DNA from: Candidatus Thiodiazotropha taylori
GTDB taxonomy: Bacteria; Pseudomonadota; Gammaproteobacteria; Chromatiales; Chromatiaceae
DNA length: 16,587 nt
Assembly (NCBI GenBank): GCA_019100305.1
Contig: JAHRHW010000046.1
Location: forward strand, 1-16,587
Direction of reading: 5' to 3'
Position 1 is the first letter of the stretch, and every line of letters starts with the position of its first letter. The position numbers and the translations under genes were made by a program. Positions 1 to 6,973 of the stretch are shown here, piece by piece. The notes under the pieces are model-generated. The model saw only the letters and a list, made by a program, of their open reading frames with translations. It did not search any database and was not told the DNA's origin.

Positions 1-1
1 C

Positions 2-1018
2 CATGACATCCCCGACAGCCAATTGGTATCGTCCGCTCTCAGACTCGCCGGGAGGGATGTCATGGGCTTCAACTTCGCGGTGGTATGGGAAGACTTCAAT
101 GGTCAGGAGTTGAAATATGTGTTGTCGGTTGCCGAGGATCTGCAGCCGATCCAGGAGCAGATTGCCACCTATCGCGATACCCTGTTTCTCTGGCTGGGCG
201 GCGCAGCCCTATTGCTGCTGTTGGTGCAGGGGTGGGTCTTGAGCTGGGGCCTGCGGCCGCTGCGCGAGGTGGAAGAGGCGCTCATAGAGATCGAGTCTGG
301 GCGTTCGGAAAAACTCCAAGGGCGCTACCCGAAAGAGTTACATCGACTCACTTCCAATATCAACTCCCTGATTCAGCATGCCCAGGCAAGACAGCAACGC
401 TACCGGGACAGTCTCGGGGATCTGGCCCACAGCCTGAAGACGCCCCTGGCGATCCTGCAAGGCGTTGCCGACCAGCCCGGCAGTCACACCGAACAGACCG
501 TGCGGGAGCAGGTCGAGCGGATGAACCAGATCGTCAGTCATCAACTGCAGCGTGCCGCCGCTTCAGGGCGACATCTGCTGACCCAGAGCCTGGAGATTGG
601 GCCGCTGCTGGAAAGACTGGTCAAATCTCTCGACAAGGTCTATCTGGATAAGGGGATCGAGTGGCAGGCGTCGGTTGCTCCGGAGAGCCGGTTTTTCGGT
701 GAAGAGGGGGATCTGATGGAGCTGCTTGGCAACCTGATGGAGAATGCCTGTAAATATGGCCGCAGCCGGATCCGGGTGACCGTCAGCGCTGATCCCTTTG
801 TGTCGATTCGGATCGAAGATGATGGGGAGGGGATTCCCCAGCACCTTCAGCAAAGTGTCTTTCAACGGGGCAATCGTGCCGACACCAGACAGCCTGGTCA
901 GGGGATCGGTTTAGCCGTGGCCCTGGATATTGCTCAGGCTTACGGAGGGGAGATCAAGCTTGGTAAATCCAGCGAGCTGGGCGGGGCTGCGGTGGAGATT
1001 CGCTTCCCGGAATGCTAG
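2..1018 (+). CDS. PhoQ-like sensor histidine kinase, 3' part (5' truncated by window edge)
   Basis: This is a membrane sensor kinase that autophosphorylates on histidine and passes phosphate to a response regulator. The frame is open from the left edge, so the true start and most of the periplasmic sensor lie outside the window; the in-frame TTG at 23 is not a credible start. Counting from that TTG codon as residue 1, a membrane helix lies at about 54-75 (leucine-rich, ending in WVLSW). A HAMP-like linker follows at 76-125. The H-box is AHSLKTPLA with the phospho-acceptor His at 136, close to the PhoQ version. The N-box is NLMENACKYG, and the G boxes are EDDGEGIP and GQGIGLAVA. The gene ends one base before the convergent rsgA stop, with no terminator between. 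Any partner regulator (phoP-like) would be upstream and unseen. Family assignment is strong; PhoQ identity and its Mg2+/peptide signal are inferred only from kinase-core similarity. Confidence 0.88.
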   Translation, partial: HDIPDSQLVSSALRLAGRDVMGFNFAVVWEDFNGQELKYVLSVAEDLQPIQEQIATYRDTLFLWLGGAALLLLLVQGWVLSWGLRPLREVEEALIEIESGRSEKLQGRYPKELHRLTSNINSLIQHAQARQQRYRDSLGDLAHSLKTPLAILQGVADQPGSHTEQTVREQVERMNQIVSHQLQRAAASGRHLLTQSLEIGPLLERLVKSLDKVYLDKGIEWQASVAPESRFFGEEGDLMELLGNLMENACKYGRSRIRVTVSADPFVSIRIEDDGEGIPQHLQQSVFQRGNRADTRQPGQGIGLAVALDIAQAYGGEIKLGKSSELGGAAVEIRFPEC

Positions 1019-1019
1019 G

Positions 1020-2012
1020 TCACGCCTTGCTCAAGCGAAGAAAGTTCTCCAGTCGGAGGCGGTCTATCTCACCCCGTTCCACCGCAGCCCGGATGGCACA
1101 ATCCGGTTCATGGCCATGGGTACAGTTGTGAAAGCGGCACTGTCCGATATAGGGGCGGAATTCGGCAAAACCCTGCTCCAGCTCCTCGCGACTGAGATCG
1201 GTAAGCCGGAAACTGCGGACACCGGGAGAGTCGATCAGTTTGCCCCCTTGTGGCAGGTTGTAGCAGGTGGCTGCCGACGTGGTGTGGCGGCCCAGTCCAG
1301 TGGCCTCTGAGAGTCTCCCGGTTTCAATGTCGTGATCCGGCAGCAGAGCGTTGATGAGTGACGATTTTCCCACCCCCGACTGTCCCAGCAGAATGCTGGT
1401 TTCATGTTTCAAATGGTCAATCAATGTATCCAGTCCATGCTCACGCTTTGCACTGATGTTGATGATTGGGTATCCGATCCTTGAATAGGTCTCAAACTGG
1501 TCGATGAAAGCTGATTCCGTCTCCTCGGTCAGCAGATCGATCTTATTGATCGCAATCAGTGGCGGGATCTTGATGGTTTCAGCGGTTACCAGGTATTGAT
1601 CGAGAAGATAGCCGCTGGGTTCCGGTTTGGGTGCCAGCACGATCACCAGTTGACTGATATTGGCGGCCAGAGGTTTTTGTCGACCGCTGTAATCCGGACG
1701 GCTGAGCACACTCTCACGTGGCTGCAGTGCGGTGACCACCCCGCTGTGTTCATCCACCTGTTGCCAGATGACCCGGTCGCCACACACCGGATGGCCGATG
1801 TTCTGGCGGGTCTGGCAGCGGTAGATCCTGCCCGAACCGTCGTCGATGCCCAGCGTCGCGCCGTGGCGTATGATCACCACACCCTCTTGTTCAGGTTGCT
1901 CGGCAGCACTGTTCAGGGCCTGGTTTGCCCGCTGATCCAGACGTTGACGGCGTTTTTCCTGAATGGCCTTGATACGGTTTCTCTGTTGGTTTGTCAGACG
2001 CCGTTTAGCCAT
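1020..2012 (-). CDS. rsgA: Small ribosomal subunit biogenesis GTPase RsgA (330 aa)
   Basis: RsgA is a circularly permuted GTPase that binds the maturing 30S subunit, checks its decoding region and leaves on GTP hydrolysis. The permuted motif order is visible: G4 NKID at residues 156-159, G5 SAK at 187-189, then P-loop GQSGVGKS at 210-217, a GRHTT switch at 241-245 and G3 DSPG at 261-264. A basic N-terminal tail (MAKRRLTNQQRNRIK) precedes an OB-fold-like stretch at about 40-110. The C-terminal zinc knuckle is seen as C292, C297, H299 and C305. Length is near that of E. coli RsgA. The ATG at 2010-2012 is preceded on the minus strand by a modest AGGA about ten bases upstream. It is the last of three minus-strand genes, 90 bp after the small cytochrome gene. 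Its position near orn matches E. coli, although two extra genes intervene here. Confidence 0.97.
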   Translation of the reverse strand: MAKRRLTNQQRNRIKAIQEKRRQRLDQRANQALNSAAEQPEQEGVVIIRHGATLGIDDGSGRIYRCQTRQNIGHPVCGDRVIWQQVDEHSGVVTALQPRESVLSRPDYSGRQKPLAANISQLVIVLAPKPEPSGYLLDQYLVTAETIKIPPLIAINKIDLLTEETESAFIDQFETYSRIGYPIINISAKREHGLDTLIDHLKHETSILLGQSGVGKSSLINALLPDHDIETGRLSEATGLGRHTTSAATCYNLPQGGKLIDSPGVRSFRLTDLSREELEQGFAEFRPYIGQCRFHNCTHGHEPDCAIRAAVERGEIDRLRLENFLRLSKA

Positions 2013-2102
2013 ACAGAGGTAATCCTAAGCTGGAAGTCGCCAGCCCACCTGAGCCGCACAAGCTTTTGATCTGTTCAGCGATGTGGAGAGTCTCACCAGA
2101 GC

Positions 2103-2390
2103 CTAAGGTTTGGGGTCGAATTTGTAGTATTCCAGATTGAGATAGGTTGCGGTGCTGTCGATTTGGTCATCGAACCAGGTGAGGCCAAGATTCTGTTCGC
2201 AGAAACGTACTTGCTTGTGCAGACCATCGAGGCTTTTCACGCGGCGGTTTGGCCGGGTATAGAGCTCACTGCCGTGACATTTCAGGCAGTGTGCTTCATT
2301 CAGCTGTTTACCCAGTTCCAGATCCGCCGCCATCAGGTTTGAAGTGGCAGGAATCAGTAATGAGGTTGCAGCTATCAGTATCTTTTTCAT
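2103..2390 (-). CDS. Small exported monohaem c-type cytochrome (95 aa)
   Basis: A short secreted electron-transfer or haem protein of unknown partner. A Sec signal peptide covers about residues 1-22 (KK start, hydrophobic core, probable cleavage near MAA/DLELG). A single CLKCH haem c attachment motif has C35, C38 and His39 as proximal ligand. The mature part is only about 73 residues. There is no methionine after the haem motif (the only Met residues are 1 and 20), so the usual Met distal ligand of class I cytochromes is absent. An extra Cys64 sits in VRFCEQNLG, followed by a D/E-rich helix and an aromatic tail (YLNLEYYKF). The start has a good Shine-Dalgarno, GGAG seven bases before the ATG. 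It lies 13 bp behind the M48 protease gene, so the two are probably co-transcribed. Cytochrome c assignment is firm; redox partner and function are unknown. Confidence 0.85.
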   Translation of the reverse strand: MKKILIAATSLLIPATSNLMAADLELGKQLNEAHCLKCHGSELYTRPNRRVKSLDGLHKQVRFCEQNLGLTWFDDQIDSTATYLNLEYYKFDPKP

Positions 2391-2403
2391 CTACTCGCTC
2401 CGT

Positions 2404-3651
2404 CTATTGGGTAATCTGCTTGGAGATGTGGGCAATTCGCACCGGTGCCGGTGGGTGACTGTCATGGAAAAATGAATAGAGTGGATCCGGTGTCAGTGTG
2501 CTTGCATTATCCTGATAGAGTTTGACAAGCGCCTGGATCAGAAACTCCCCGCTACTCTGGCTGACAGCATAATCATCCGCCTCAAACTCGTGGCGTCGGG
2601 AGAGAAAGCTGCCCAGGGGGGTGAAAAATATGGTGAACACAGGGATCGTCAGAACAAACAACAGCAGAGCCGCGGCATTGGAGGGTTGAGATATACCCAA
2701 ACCGTTATAGAACCAGAGCTGCTGGGAGAGCCAGCCAAGCAAAGCCATGGCGCCAAGTGAGAGCAGGGCCATTACCAGCATCTGCTTGTGGATATGTTTG
2801 TAGTGAAAGTGGCCCAGTTCGTGGGCCAGAACCGCTTCCACCTCATCCGCATTCAGGGCCTCCAGCAAGGTATCGAAAAAGACAATGCGTTTGGTTTTGC
2901 CAAAGCCGGTGAAGTAGGCGTTGCCATGGGCAGAGCGTTTGGAGCCGTCCATGACGAAGATCCCGTCACTGGTGAATCCGCAACGTTGCAGCAAACTGCC
3001 GATTCGCTCACGCATCTCCCCTTCGGCGAGAGGGGTGAACTTGTTGAACAGTGGTGCAATGAAGCGGGGATAGGCCCATGAGATGGTCAGGGTGAAGCTG
3101 AGCCATACCAGCCATGCGGCAAGCCACCAGTATTGACCGGCACTGGCCATTAATTTCAGTATCACCCACAACAGCGGCAAACCCAGCAGGATCGACAGCA
3201 GCAGGCCGATCAGTCGGTCCTTGATATATTGCTGCGGGGTATTGCGGTTAAATCCGAACAGGGCTTCCAGACGAAAGGTCCGATAGAGATCGAAGGGCAG
3301 ATCCAGCAGAGAGCCGATAAGGAAAAAAGAGAATATAAATACAATCCCAGTGGTTAATGGGCCCCATTGCATTCCGTTCCAGTACTGAATCAGCAGCTCC
3401 AGGCCACCACCCAGGGTCCAGAACAGCAATAGCGCCACCCCGACCAGAGCTTCGAGAAAGGCAAGCTTGCCCTTCGCCTGGGTGTAGTCGGCGGCTTTCT
3501 GGTGGTCCTCAAGGGGCACCCGGTCCTTGAAGGCAGCGGGTACCTGGCTACGGTGTTGTGTGACATGCTGTAGATGCCGATAGAGCAACCACAGCTGTAA
3601 CAGGGTGCCGAGAATCAAAAACAGTAAAAACAGTTGTGTGAAGAGTGCCAT
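2404..3651 (-). CDS. Ste24-like M48 family membrane zinc metalloprotease (415 aa)
   Basis: An integral membrane endopeptidase of the M48 family, closer in layout to Ste24/CAAX prenyl protease 1 than to short HtpX proteins. Helices are apparent near 4-24, 64-88, 100-118, 147-168, 175-195, 291-308 and 327-347. The zinc site is HELGH with H277, E278 and H281; the third ligand is E355 in the ExxxD motif EFEAD. The C-terminal FHDSHPPAPVRI segment also matches Ste24 relatives. The N-terminal M48_N-type region has the typical ADY-KGKL feature. An in-frame stop lies just upstream of the ATG, so this start (or the CTG before it) is forced; the nearest AGGAG is 16 bases away, so initiation may be weak. 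Bacterial members are thought to act in membrane-protein quality control; the substrate cannot be read from the sequence. It heads the minus-strand group with the cytochrome and rsgA. Confidence 0.92.
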   Translation of the reverse strand: MALFTQLFLLFLILGTLLQLWLLYRHLQHVTQHRSQVPAAFKDRVPLEDHQKAADYTQAKGKLAFLEALVGVALLLFWTLGGGLELLIQYWNGMQWGPLTTGIVFIFSFFLIGSLLDLPFDLYRTFRLEALFGFNRNTPQQYIKDRLIGLLLSILLGLPLLWVILKLMASAGQYWWLAAWLVWLSFTLTISWAYPRFIAPLFNKFTPLAEGEMRERIGSLLQRCGFTSDGIFVMDGSKRSAHGNAYFTGFGKTKRIVFFDTLLEALNADEVEAVLAHELGHFHYKHIHKQMLVMALLSLGAMALLGWLSQQLWFYNGLGISQPSNAAALLLFVLTIPVFTIFFTPLGSFLSRRHEFEADDYAVSQSSGEFLIQALVKLYQDNASTLTPDPLYSFFHDSHPPAPVRIAHISKQITQ

Positions 3652-3952
3652 CAGTGGTTAATCAAAACTCCTGGGGTTTGGGGACGTGATCGACCCGGCG
3701 ACCAATTATGTCGTGTTGAGCCCTGGTATACCAGCCAACATACCGGCATGCGTTTCCATTTTCGATCATTCACTCGCTCGCCGATACTTACTGTTATGGA
3801 GGTTTTTTGCGCAGGATTGGTTGTGGTTTTGACAGGGGTTGCGAAGCAATGGTTCGGCTGCAGCTCTCTTATGGATGAATTGCCATACAGTCTTAGACGG
3901 CTTCCTGTTAGAATTTCGCCGCGTAGCGGTTCCGTAACAGAAGGATAACAAG
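3652..3952. other. Divergent intergenic region between the M48 protease gene and orn
   Basis: This 301-bp gap must hold start signals for both directions. Toward orn there is an extended -10-like sequence (entered separately). An isolated TTGACA at 3829-3834 has no convincing -10 at normal spacing. Toward the protease, a CATAAT-like hexamer (plus-strand attatg at 3705-3710) has only a weak TGGTAT -35 seventeen bases away. An open frame of about 100 codons spans most of the gap on the plus strand, but it starts inside the protease gene, has no Shine-Dalgarno and resembles nothing I recognise, so I do not call it. No tRNA, repeat or hairpin with a T-run was seen. Confidence 0.5.
3906..3914 (+). 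promoter_or_regulatory. Candidate extended -10 promoter for orn
   Basis: TGTTAGAAT reads as an extended -10 (TG-n-TAGAAT), 38 bp before the orn ATG. No good -35 hexamer sits 17 bp upstream (TTGCCA at 3880-3885 is too far), so the call rests on the extended -10 alone. Confidence 0.35.
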
Positions 3953-4501
3953 ATGCCTGTTGATGCCTCCAATCTGATTTGGATCGACCTGGAAATGACC
4001 GGGTTGGACACCCAGCAAGACGAAATCATTGAGATTGCGACCATCGTTACCGATGTCAATCTGAACATTCTTGCAGAAGGGCCGGTGATCGCCGTCCATC
4101 AACCCCAGGCCGTTCTCGATACCATGGATGAGTGGAATCAGCGCCAGCATGGCGGCTCGGGATTGCTGGAACGGGTCAGGCAGAGCCAATACAGTGAGGC
4201 GGAGGCGCAGGCAGAGACGATCCGCTTTCTGCAGCAGTACGTACCTGCCGGGGCATCCCCCATGTGTGGCAACAGCATCTGTCAGGACCGGCGTTTTCTG
4301 GCCAGGACGATGCCTGAACTGGAAGCTTACTTCCACTATCGGAATCTGGACGTCAGCACTTTGAAAGAGCTGATCAACCGCTGGTCGCCATCGTTGAGTG
4401 AGGGATATTCCAAACAGGGTAAACATCTGGCTCTGGACGACATCAAGGATTCAATTGCCGAGCTCCACTTCTATCGCAATCACTTCCTCAGGCTCCCCTA
4501 G
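3953..4501 (+). CDS. orn: Oligoribonuclease (3'-5' exoribonuclease, 182 aa)
   Basis: Orn degrades short RNAs of two to five nucleotides, chiefly dinucleotides and including pGpG from cyclic di-GMP turnover, to mononucleotides; it is often essential in gammaproteobacteria. It is a DEDDh exonuclease. Asp12 and Glu14 are in IDLEMTG, Asp112 in ICQDRRF, and His158 and Asp163 in KHLALDD. These positions equal those of the E. coli enzyme, and the length is within one residue of it. AAGGA at 3941-3945, seven bases before the ATG, is a good Shine-Dalgarno. The gene is divergent from the M48 protease gene. Downstream, its stop lies six bases before a long palindromic repeat that may also shape the 3' end of the transcript. 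Nothing unusual in the protein itself. Confidence 0.98.
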   Translation: MPVDASNLIWIDLEMTGLDTQQDEIIEIATIVTDVNLNILAEGPVIAVHQPQAVLDTMDEWNQRQHGGSGLLERVRQSQYSEAEAQAETIRFLQQYVPAGASPMCGNSICQDRRFLARTMPELEAYFHYRNLDVSTLKELINRWSPSLSEGYSKQGKHLALDDIKDSIAELHFYRNHFLRLP

Positions 4502-4507
4502 GGGCAA

Positions 4508-4672
4508 TTAGGGCCTGTTAACACGAATCCAATACGCCCTGCTGGGTCTATTTTTGCGCCCAGCGGCGTTATCATTCGCTCATGTAGAATGACTACACGA
4601 CGCTCATTCTGCCTTGCTGGACACAAAAACAGACCCAGCAGGGCGTATTGGATTAGTGTTAACAGGCCCTAA
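4508..4672. repeat. 165-bp near-perfect inverted repeat (probable MITE or dispersed palindromic element)
   Basis: Arms 4508-4564 and 4616-4672 are reverse complements at 53 of 57 positions, with the outermost 49 bases matching at 47. The ends read TTAGGGCCTGTTAACAC and its complement. The 51-bp centre has its own structure: TGTAG/CTACA around AATGA at 4583-4597, GAATGA able to pair with TCATTC on either side (4572-4577 or 4604-4609), and a CGCTCAT direct repeat at 4577 and 4601. No reading frame or transposase is inside. A TA dinucleotide at each edge (4509-4510, 4670-4671) would fit a TA target duplication, but it also lies inside the palindrome, so this is not proof. It fills nearly the whole orn-VanZ gap. 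As RNA it would form a very stable hairpin between the two genes. Confidence 0.88.
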
Positions 4673-4681
4673 CACGATTCC

Positions 4682-5788
4682 ATGCTTGAAGGTTCAGGGA
4701 AGCACCCTCAAAGTCTATCGGTTCACTATCTGATCGCCACCTCGCTGGCACTTCTGAGCACTCTGTTTTTCGCCTCAGTCGATGCCTATGTGGTTGATGG
4801 CGAGCCGTTGTTGGTGAATGCGGATTTTTCGCATCATCTGGCTGGCTGGCAGGTCAGTGGGGAGAGGGATCTGGTGCAGGTGGCCGATGGCACTGTGGAG
4901 ATTCGCCACGAGGCTCTATCCCAGTCCAATACGCTCTCCCAATGTTGGAACCGTGAAGCGTTTCCGGATCGAATTCTGCTCGGTATCACGGCTTCAACCA
5001 GCGATTTAGTCCTCGGAGTAAAGCCCTGGCACCTGGCCCGGGTCGGGCTGATCGGTGAGCTTGCCGATGGCACAAAGGATTACCGCTTGACCAGGAGGTT
5101 GCTGTCGCTCAAACAAGATGCCGGCTGGAGATCCTATCGGACAGGCATTGAAATCGATAAATCGCTTGAGCGGATCTGCCTGTCAATCGGCTTGCTTGGC
5201 TCAAAAGGCAGCTTCCGTTTCAAAGATCCACTGCTCTATCCGGCCGCGATCCCGCCCACCTACAGCCTGATCAAAAATCTGCTGTTGGCCGTGTGGGCCG
5301 CTGTGGGAGTTGTCTGGCTTATACAACTGGTCAAGCACTATCGGCAGAGAACCCAGATGGGATTTATTCTGGCCATGCTGATGGCGATATCAGTCGGTAT
5401 TCTGATGCCGGCTGAGCTGAAATCGGAGCTGGAAAACTGGCTATCACTCTATCTTCCCGAGTTCACTACGAAGCAGTTACTCAATATGCTGGGAGTGCCC
5501 TATCAGTTACCGGCGGATATTCTTCCGCAACGCTGGGACGTATCCAAATTCGGCCACCTGCTGGGATTCTTTCTGCTGAGCCTGATTCTGTTTTCTGAAA
5601 AGGAGAAGTCGGTTTGGATGCTGTTGCCGGGTCTGGTGATTGCCGCGGTGGTGACAGAAATCATGCAGCACTACGTGCCTGGCAGAGCGCCCCGATTCAG
5701 TGATGTGATGGTCGATCTGATCGGTATCGTTGCGGGTTGGTGGCTGATCAGAGGCTATTTCAAGCTGCGTCAAGCCGTCGCCGGCTGA
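4682..5788 (+). CDS. VanZ-domain membrane protein with large exported N-terminal domain (368 aa)
   Basis: A first membrane segment at about 15-34 is followed by an exported domain of roughly 40-190. That domain is rich in beta-type patterning (LLVNADF, GWQVSG, TVEIRHE), suggesting a carbohydrate-binding-like sandwich; this fold call is inference. After it come about five further helices near 197-218, 226-243, 290-304, 311-327 and 343-358. The last part has the VanZ-type signature: KFGHLLGF near 289-296, Glu326 and Gln329 in EIMQHY, and PGRAPRFSDVMVDLIG at 333-348. VanZ proteins are small membrane proteins linked to glycopeptide resistance or envelope polysaccharides; the function here is unknown. 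The only possible ATG is 4682, because the upstream palindromic element supplies an in-frame TAA at 4670-4672. No Shine-Dalgarno lies between. The 3' end overlaps convergent queG by 19 bp. Confidence 0.82.
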   Translation: MLEGSGKHPQSLSVHYLIATSLALLSTLFFASVDAYVVDGEPLLVNADFSHHLAGWQVSGERDLVQVADGTVEIRHEALSQSNTLSQCWNREAFPDRILLGITASTSDLVLGVKPWHLARVGLIGELADGTKDYRLTRRLLSLKQDAGWRSYRTGIEIDKSLERICLSIGLLGSKGSFRFKDPLLYPAAIPPTYSLIKNLLLAVWAAVGVVWLIQLVKHYRQRTQMGFILAMLMAISVGILMPAELKSELENWLSLYLPEFTTKQLLNMLGVPYQLPADILPQRWDVSKFGHLLGFFLLSLILFSEKEKSVWMLLPGLVIAAVVTEIMQHYVPGRAPRFSDVMVDLIGIVAGWWLIRGYFKLRQAVAG

Positions 5789-6852
5789 ATCCGCTGGCGA
5801 TCCAGTGCCCAGAGAATGTGCTCCTTCACCAGTGGTGAGGTCTGCTCCAACCGCCTCAGCAGGGCTTCTGCAACGGCTTCGGATGGGGGGGCATTGCCCA
5901 GTGCCACGGCCAGGTTTCTCTGCCAGCGTTGATAACCGATCCGTCGTATCGCTGACCCCTCGGTCTTCTGCAGAAAAGTCGCTTCATCCCACTCAAAGAG
6001 CGTGATCAGGCTACTGCTGTCGAGTTTGTGTCTCGCCAGAAAGTCCTGCTCGCCGGTCACCTGGGCGAAGCGATTCCAGGGGCAGACTTGCTGGCAGTCA
6101 TCACACCCATAGATCCGGTTACCCATGGCGGCTCGGTATGGCTCGGGAATGGCGTCGCTCAGCTCAATGGTCAAATAGGAGATACAGCGTCGCGCATCGA
6201 GCTGGTATGGGGCTGTGATGGCCTGGGTGGGACAGATCTCCAGACAGGCCTGGCATCGGCCACAGTGGTTTTCCGCCGGCGAGTCGATCGGCAGGGGAAT
6301 GCTGCTGTAGATCTCACCGAGAAAAAACCAGGAGCCTGAGCGTTTATTGAGCAGATTGGTATGCTTGCCGATCCAGCCCAAGCCGGCTTTTTGCGCCAGA
6401 GGTTTTTCCAGTACCGGTGCGGAATCCACATACAGCCGATTGCTGCTCTCCGGTACCGTCTGCTGGATCCTCCGCTGCAGTCTCTTCAGACGGTTTCGCA
6501 GCAGTTTGTGGTAATCCCGGCCGAGTGCGTAACGTGAGATAAAGGCTCTCTGTGGGTTTTCAAGAATCCGTTGCAGATCCTGCATTGGCTCCGGCAGGTA
6601 GTCCATGCGGACAGAAATCACCCTGACGGTTCCCGGTTCAAGCTCTGCGGGACGACTCCGTTTGTTGCCGTGCTTGGCCATATAGTCCATCTCGCCATGA
6701 CAACCCGATGCCAGCCACTGATGCAGTCTGCTCTCTGCTTCGCTGAGATCGGTATCGGTAATACCGACTGCATCAAAGCCCAGTTCTTCCCCCCACTGTT
6801 TGATCTGCAGGCTCAGTTTAAGTAATTGGTCAGCGCTCAGTGTCTCACTCAT
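5770..6852 (-). CDS. queG: Epoxyqueuosine reductase QueG (360 aa)
   Basis: QueG is a cytosolic cobalamin- and iron-sulfur-dependent enzyme that reduces epoxyqueuosine to queuosine at position 34 of GUN-anticodon tRNAs. Eight cysteines in ferredoxin-like spacing supply two 4Fe-4S clusters: C197, C200, C203 and C207 (CGRCQACLEICP), and C223, C250, C253 and C257 (CDDCQQVCPW). The conserved YVDSAPVLEK stretch carries the probable catalytic Asp143. A C-terminal HEAT-like helical segment spans about 305-352 (RWQRNLAVALGN, VKEHILWAL). The N-terminus aligns with E. coli QueG (MSE..., then GITDTDLSE), supporting the ATG at 6850-6852. There is no clear Shine-Dalgarno, and a promoter-like pair lies unusually near the start. 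It is divergent from nnr, as in E. coli. Confidence 0.97.
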   Translation of the reverse strand: MSETLSADQLLKLSLQIKQWGEELGFDAVGITDTDLSEAESRLHQWLASGCHGEMDYMAKHGNKRSRPAELEPGTVRVISVRMDYLPEPMQDLQRILENPQRAFISRYALGRDYHKLLRNRLKRLQRRIQQTVPESSNRLYVDSAPVLEKPLAQKAGLGWIGKHTNLLNKRSGSWFFLGEIYSSIPLPIDSPAENHCGRCQACLEICPTQAITAPYQLDARRCISYLTIELSDAIPEPYRAAMGNRIYGCDDCQQVCPWNRFAQVTGEQDFLARHKLDSSSLITLFEWDEATFLQKTEGSAIRRIGYQRWQRNLAVALGNAPPSEAVAEALLRRLEQTSPLVKEHILWALDRQRIQPATA

Positions 6853-6860
6853 GCTGCAGC

Positions 6861-6888
6861 ACTATAGCCCAGTGCCGTCACGATTCAA
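6861..6888 (-). promoter_or_regulatory. Candidate sigma-70 promoter for queG
   Basis: Read on the minus strand: TTGAAT (plus 6883-6888), 16-bp spacer, TATAGT (plus 6861-6866). Transcription would start near 6854, only a couple of bases before the queG ATG, giving an almost leaderless message. This agrees with the lack of a Shine-Dalgarno. Confidence 0.4.
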
Positions 6889-6915
6889 CCGCTGCCCGCC
6901 GAGGCTTCGATTATT

Positions 6916-6944
6916 TTGATACACCAGGGGGTTCGCGGTATCGT
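6916..6944 (+). promoter_or_regulatory. Candidate sigma-70 promoter for nnr-tsaE
   Basis: TTGATA at 6916-6921, 17-bp spacer, TATCGT at 6939-6944. The -10 matches four of six consensus bases. It would give a leader of about 24 bases that retains the AGAGGA ribosome site before the ATG at 6974. Confidence 0.33.
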
Positions 6945-6957
6945 TGCCGGTCAAATC

Positions 6958-6963
6958 AGAGGA
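6958..6963 (+). promoter_or_regulatory. Ribosome binding site supporting the nnr start at 6974
   Basis: AGAGGA sits ten bases before the in-frame ATG at 6974 and nineteen before another ATG at 6983. It lies downstream of the earlier in-frame TTG at 6944, so that longer start is unlikely. Confidence 0.55.
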
Positions 6964-6973
6964 CAATGGATCT

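Noticed and set aside
1596..2069. 157-codon plus-strand frame opposite rsgA
   Set aside because: It mirrors the RsgA coding frame; the complementary strand has all the conserved GTPase motifs.
3829..3834. Perfect TTGACA upstream of orn
   Set aside because: The hexamer 17 bp downstream (GTTCGG) is not a -10 box, so it is likely chance.
3634..3948. 104-codon plus-strand frame filling the gap before orn
   Set aside because: It starts inside the M48 gene, has no Shine-Dalgarno, unfamiliar sequence, and overlaps the likely promoters for both flanking genes.
4508..4672. Reading the palindrome as an ordinary rho-independent terminator for orn
   Set aside because: The arms are several times longer than a terminator needs, are not followed by a T-run, and have defined repeat-like ends.
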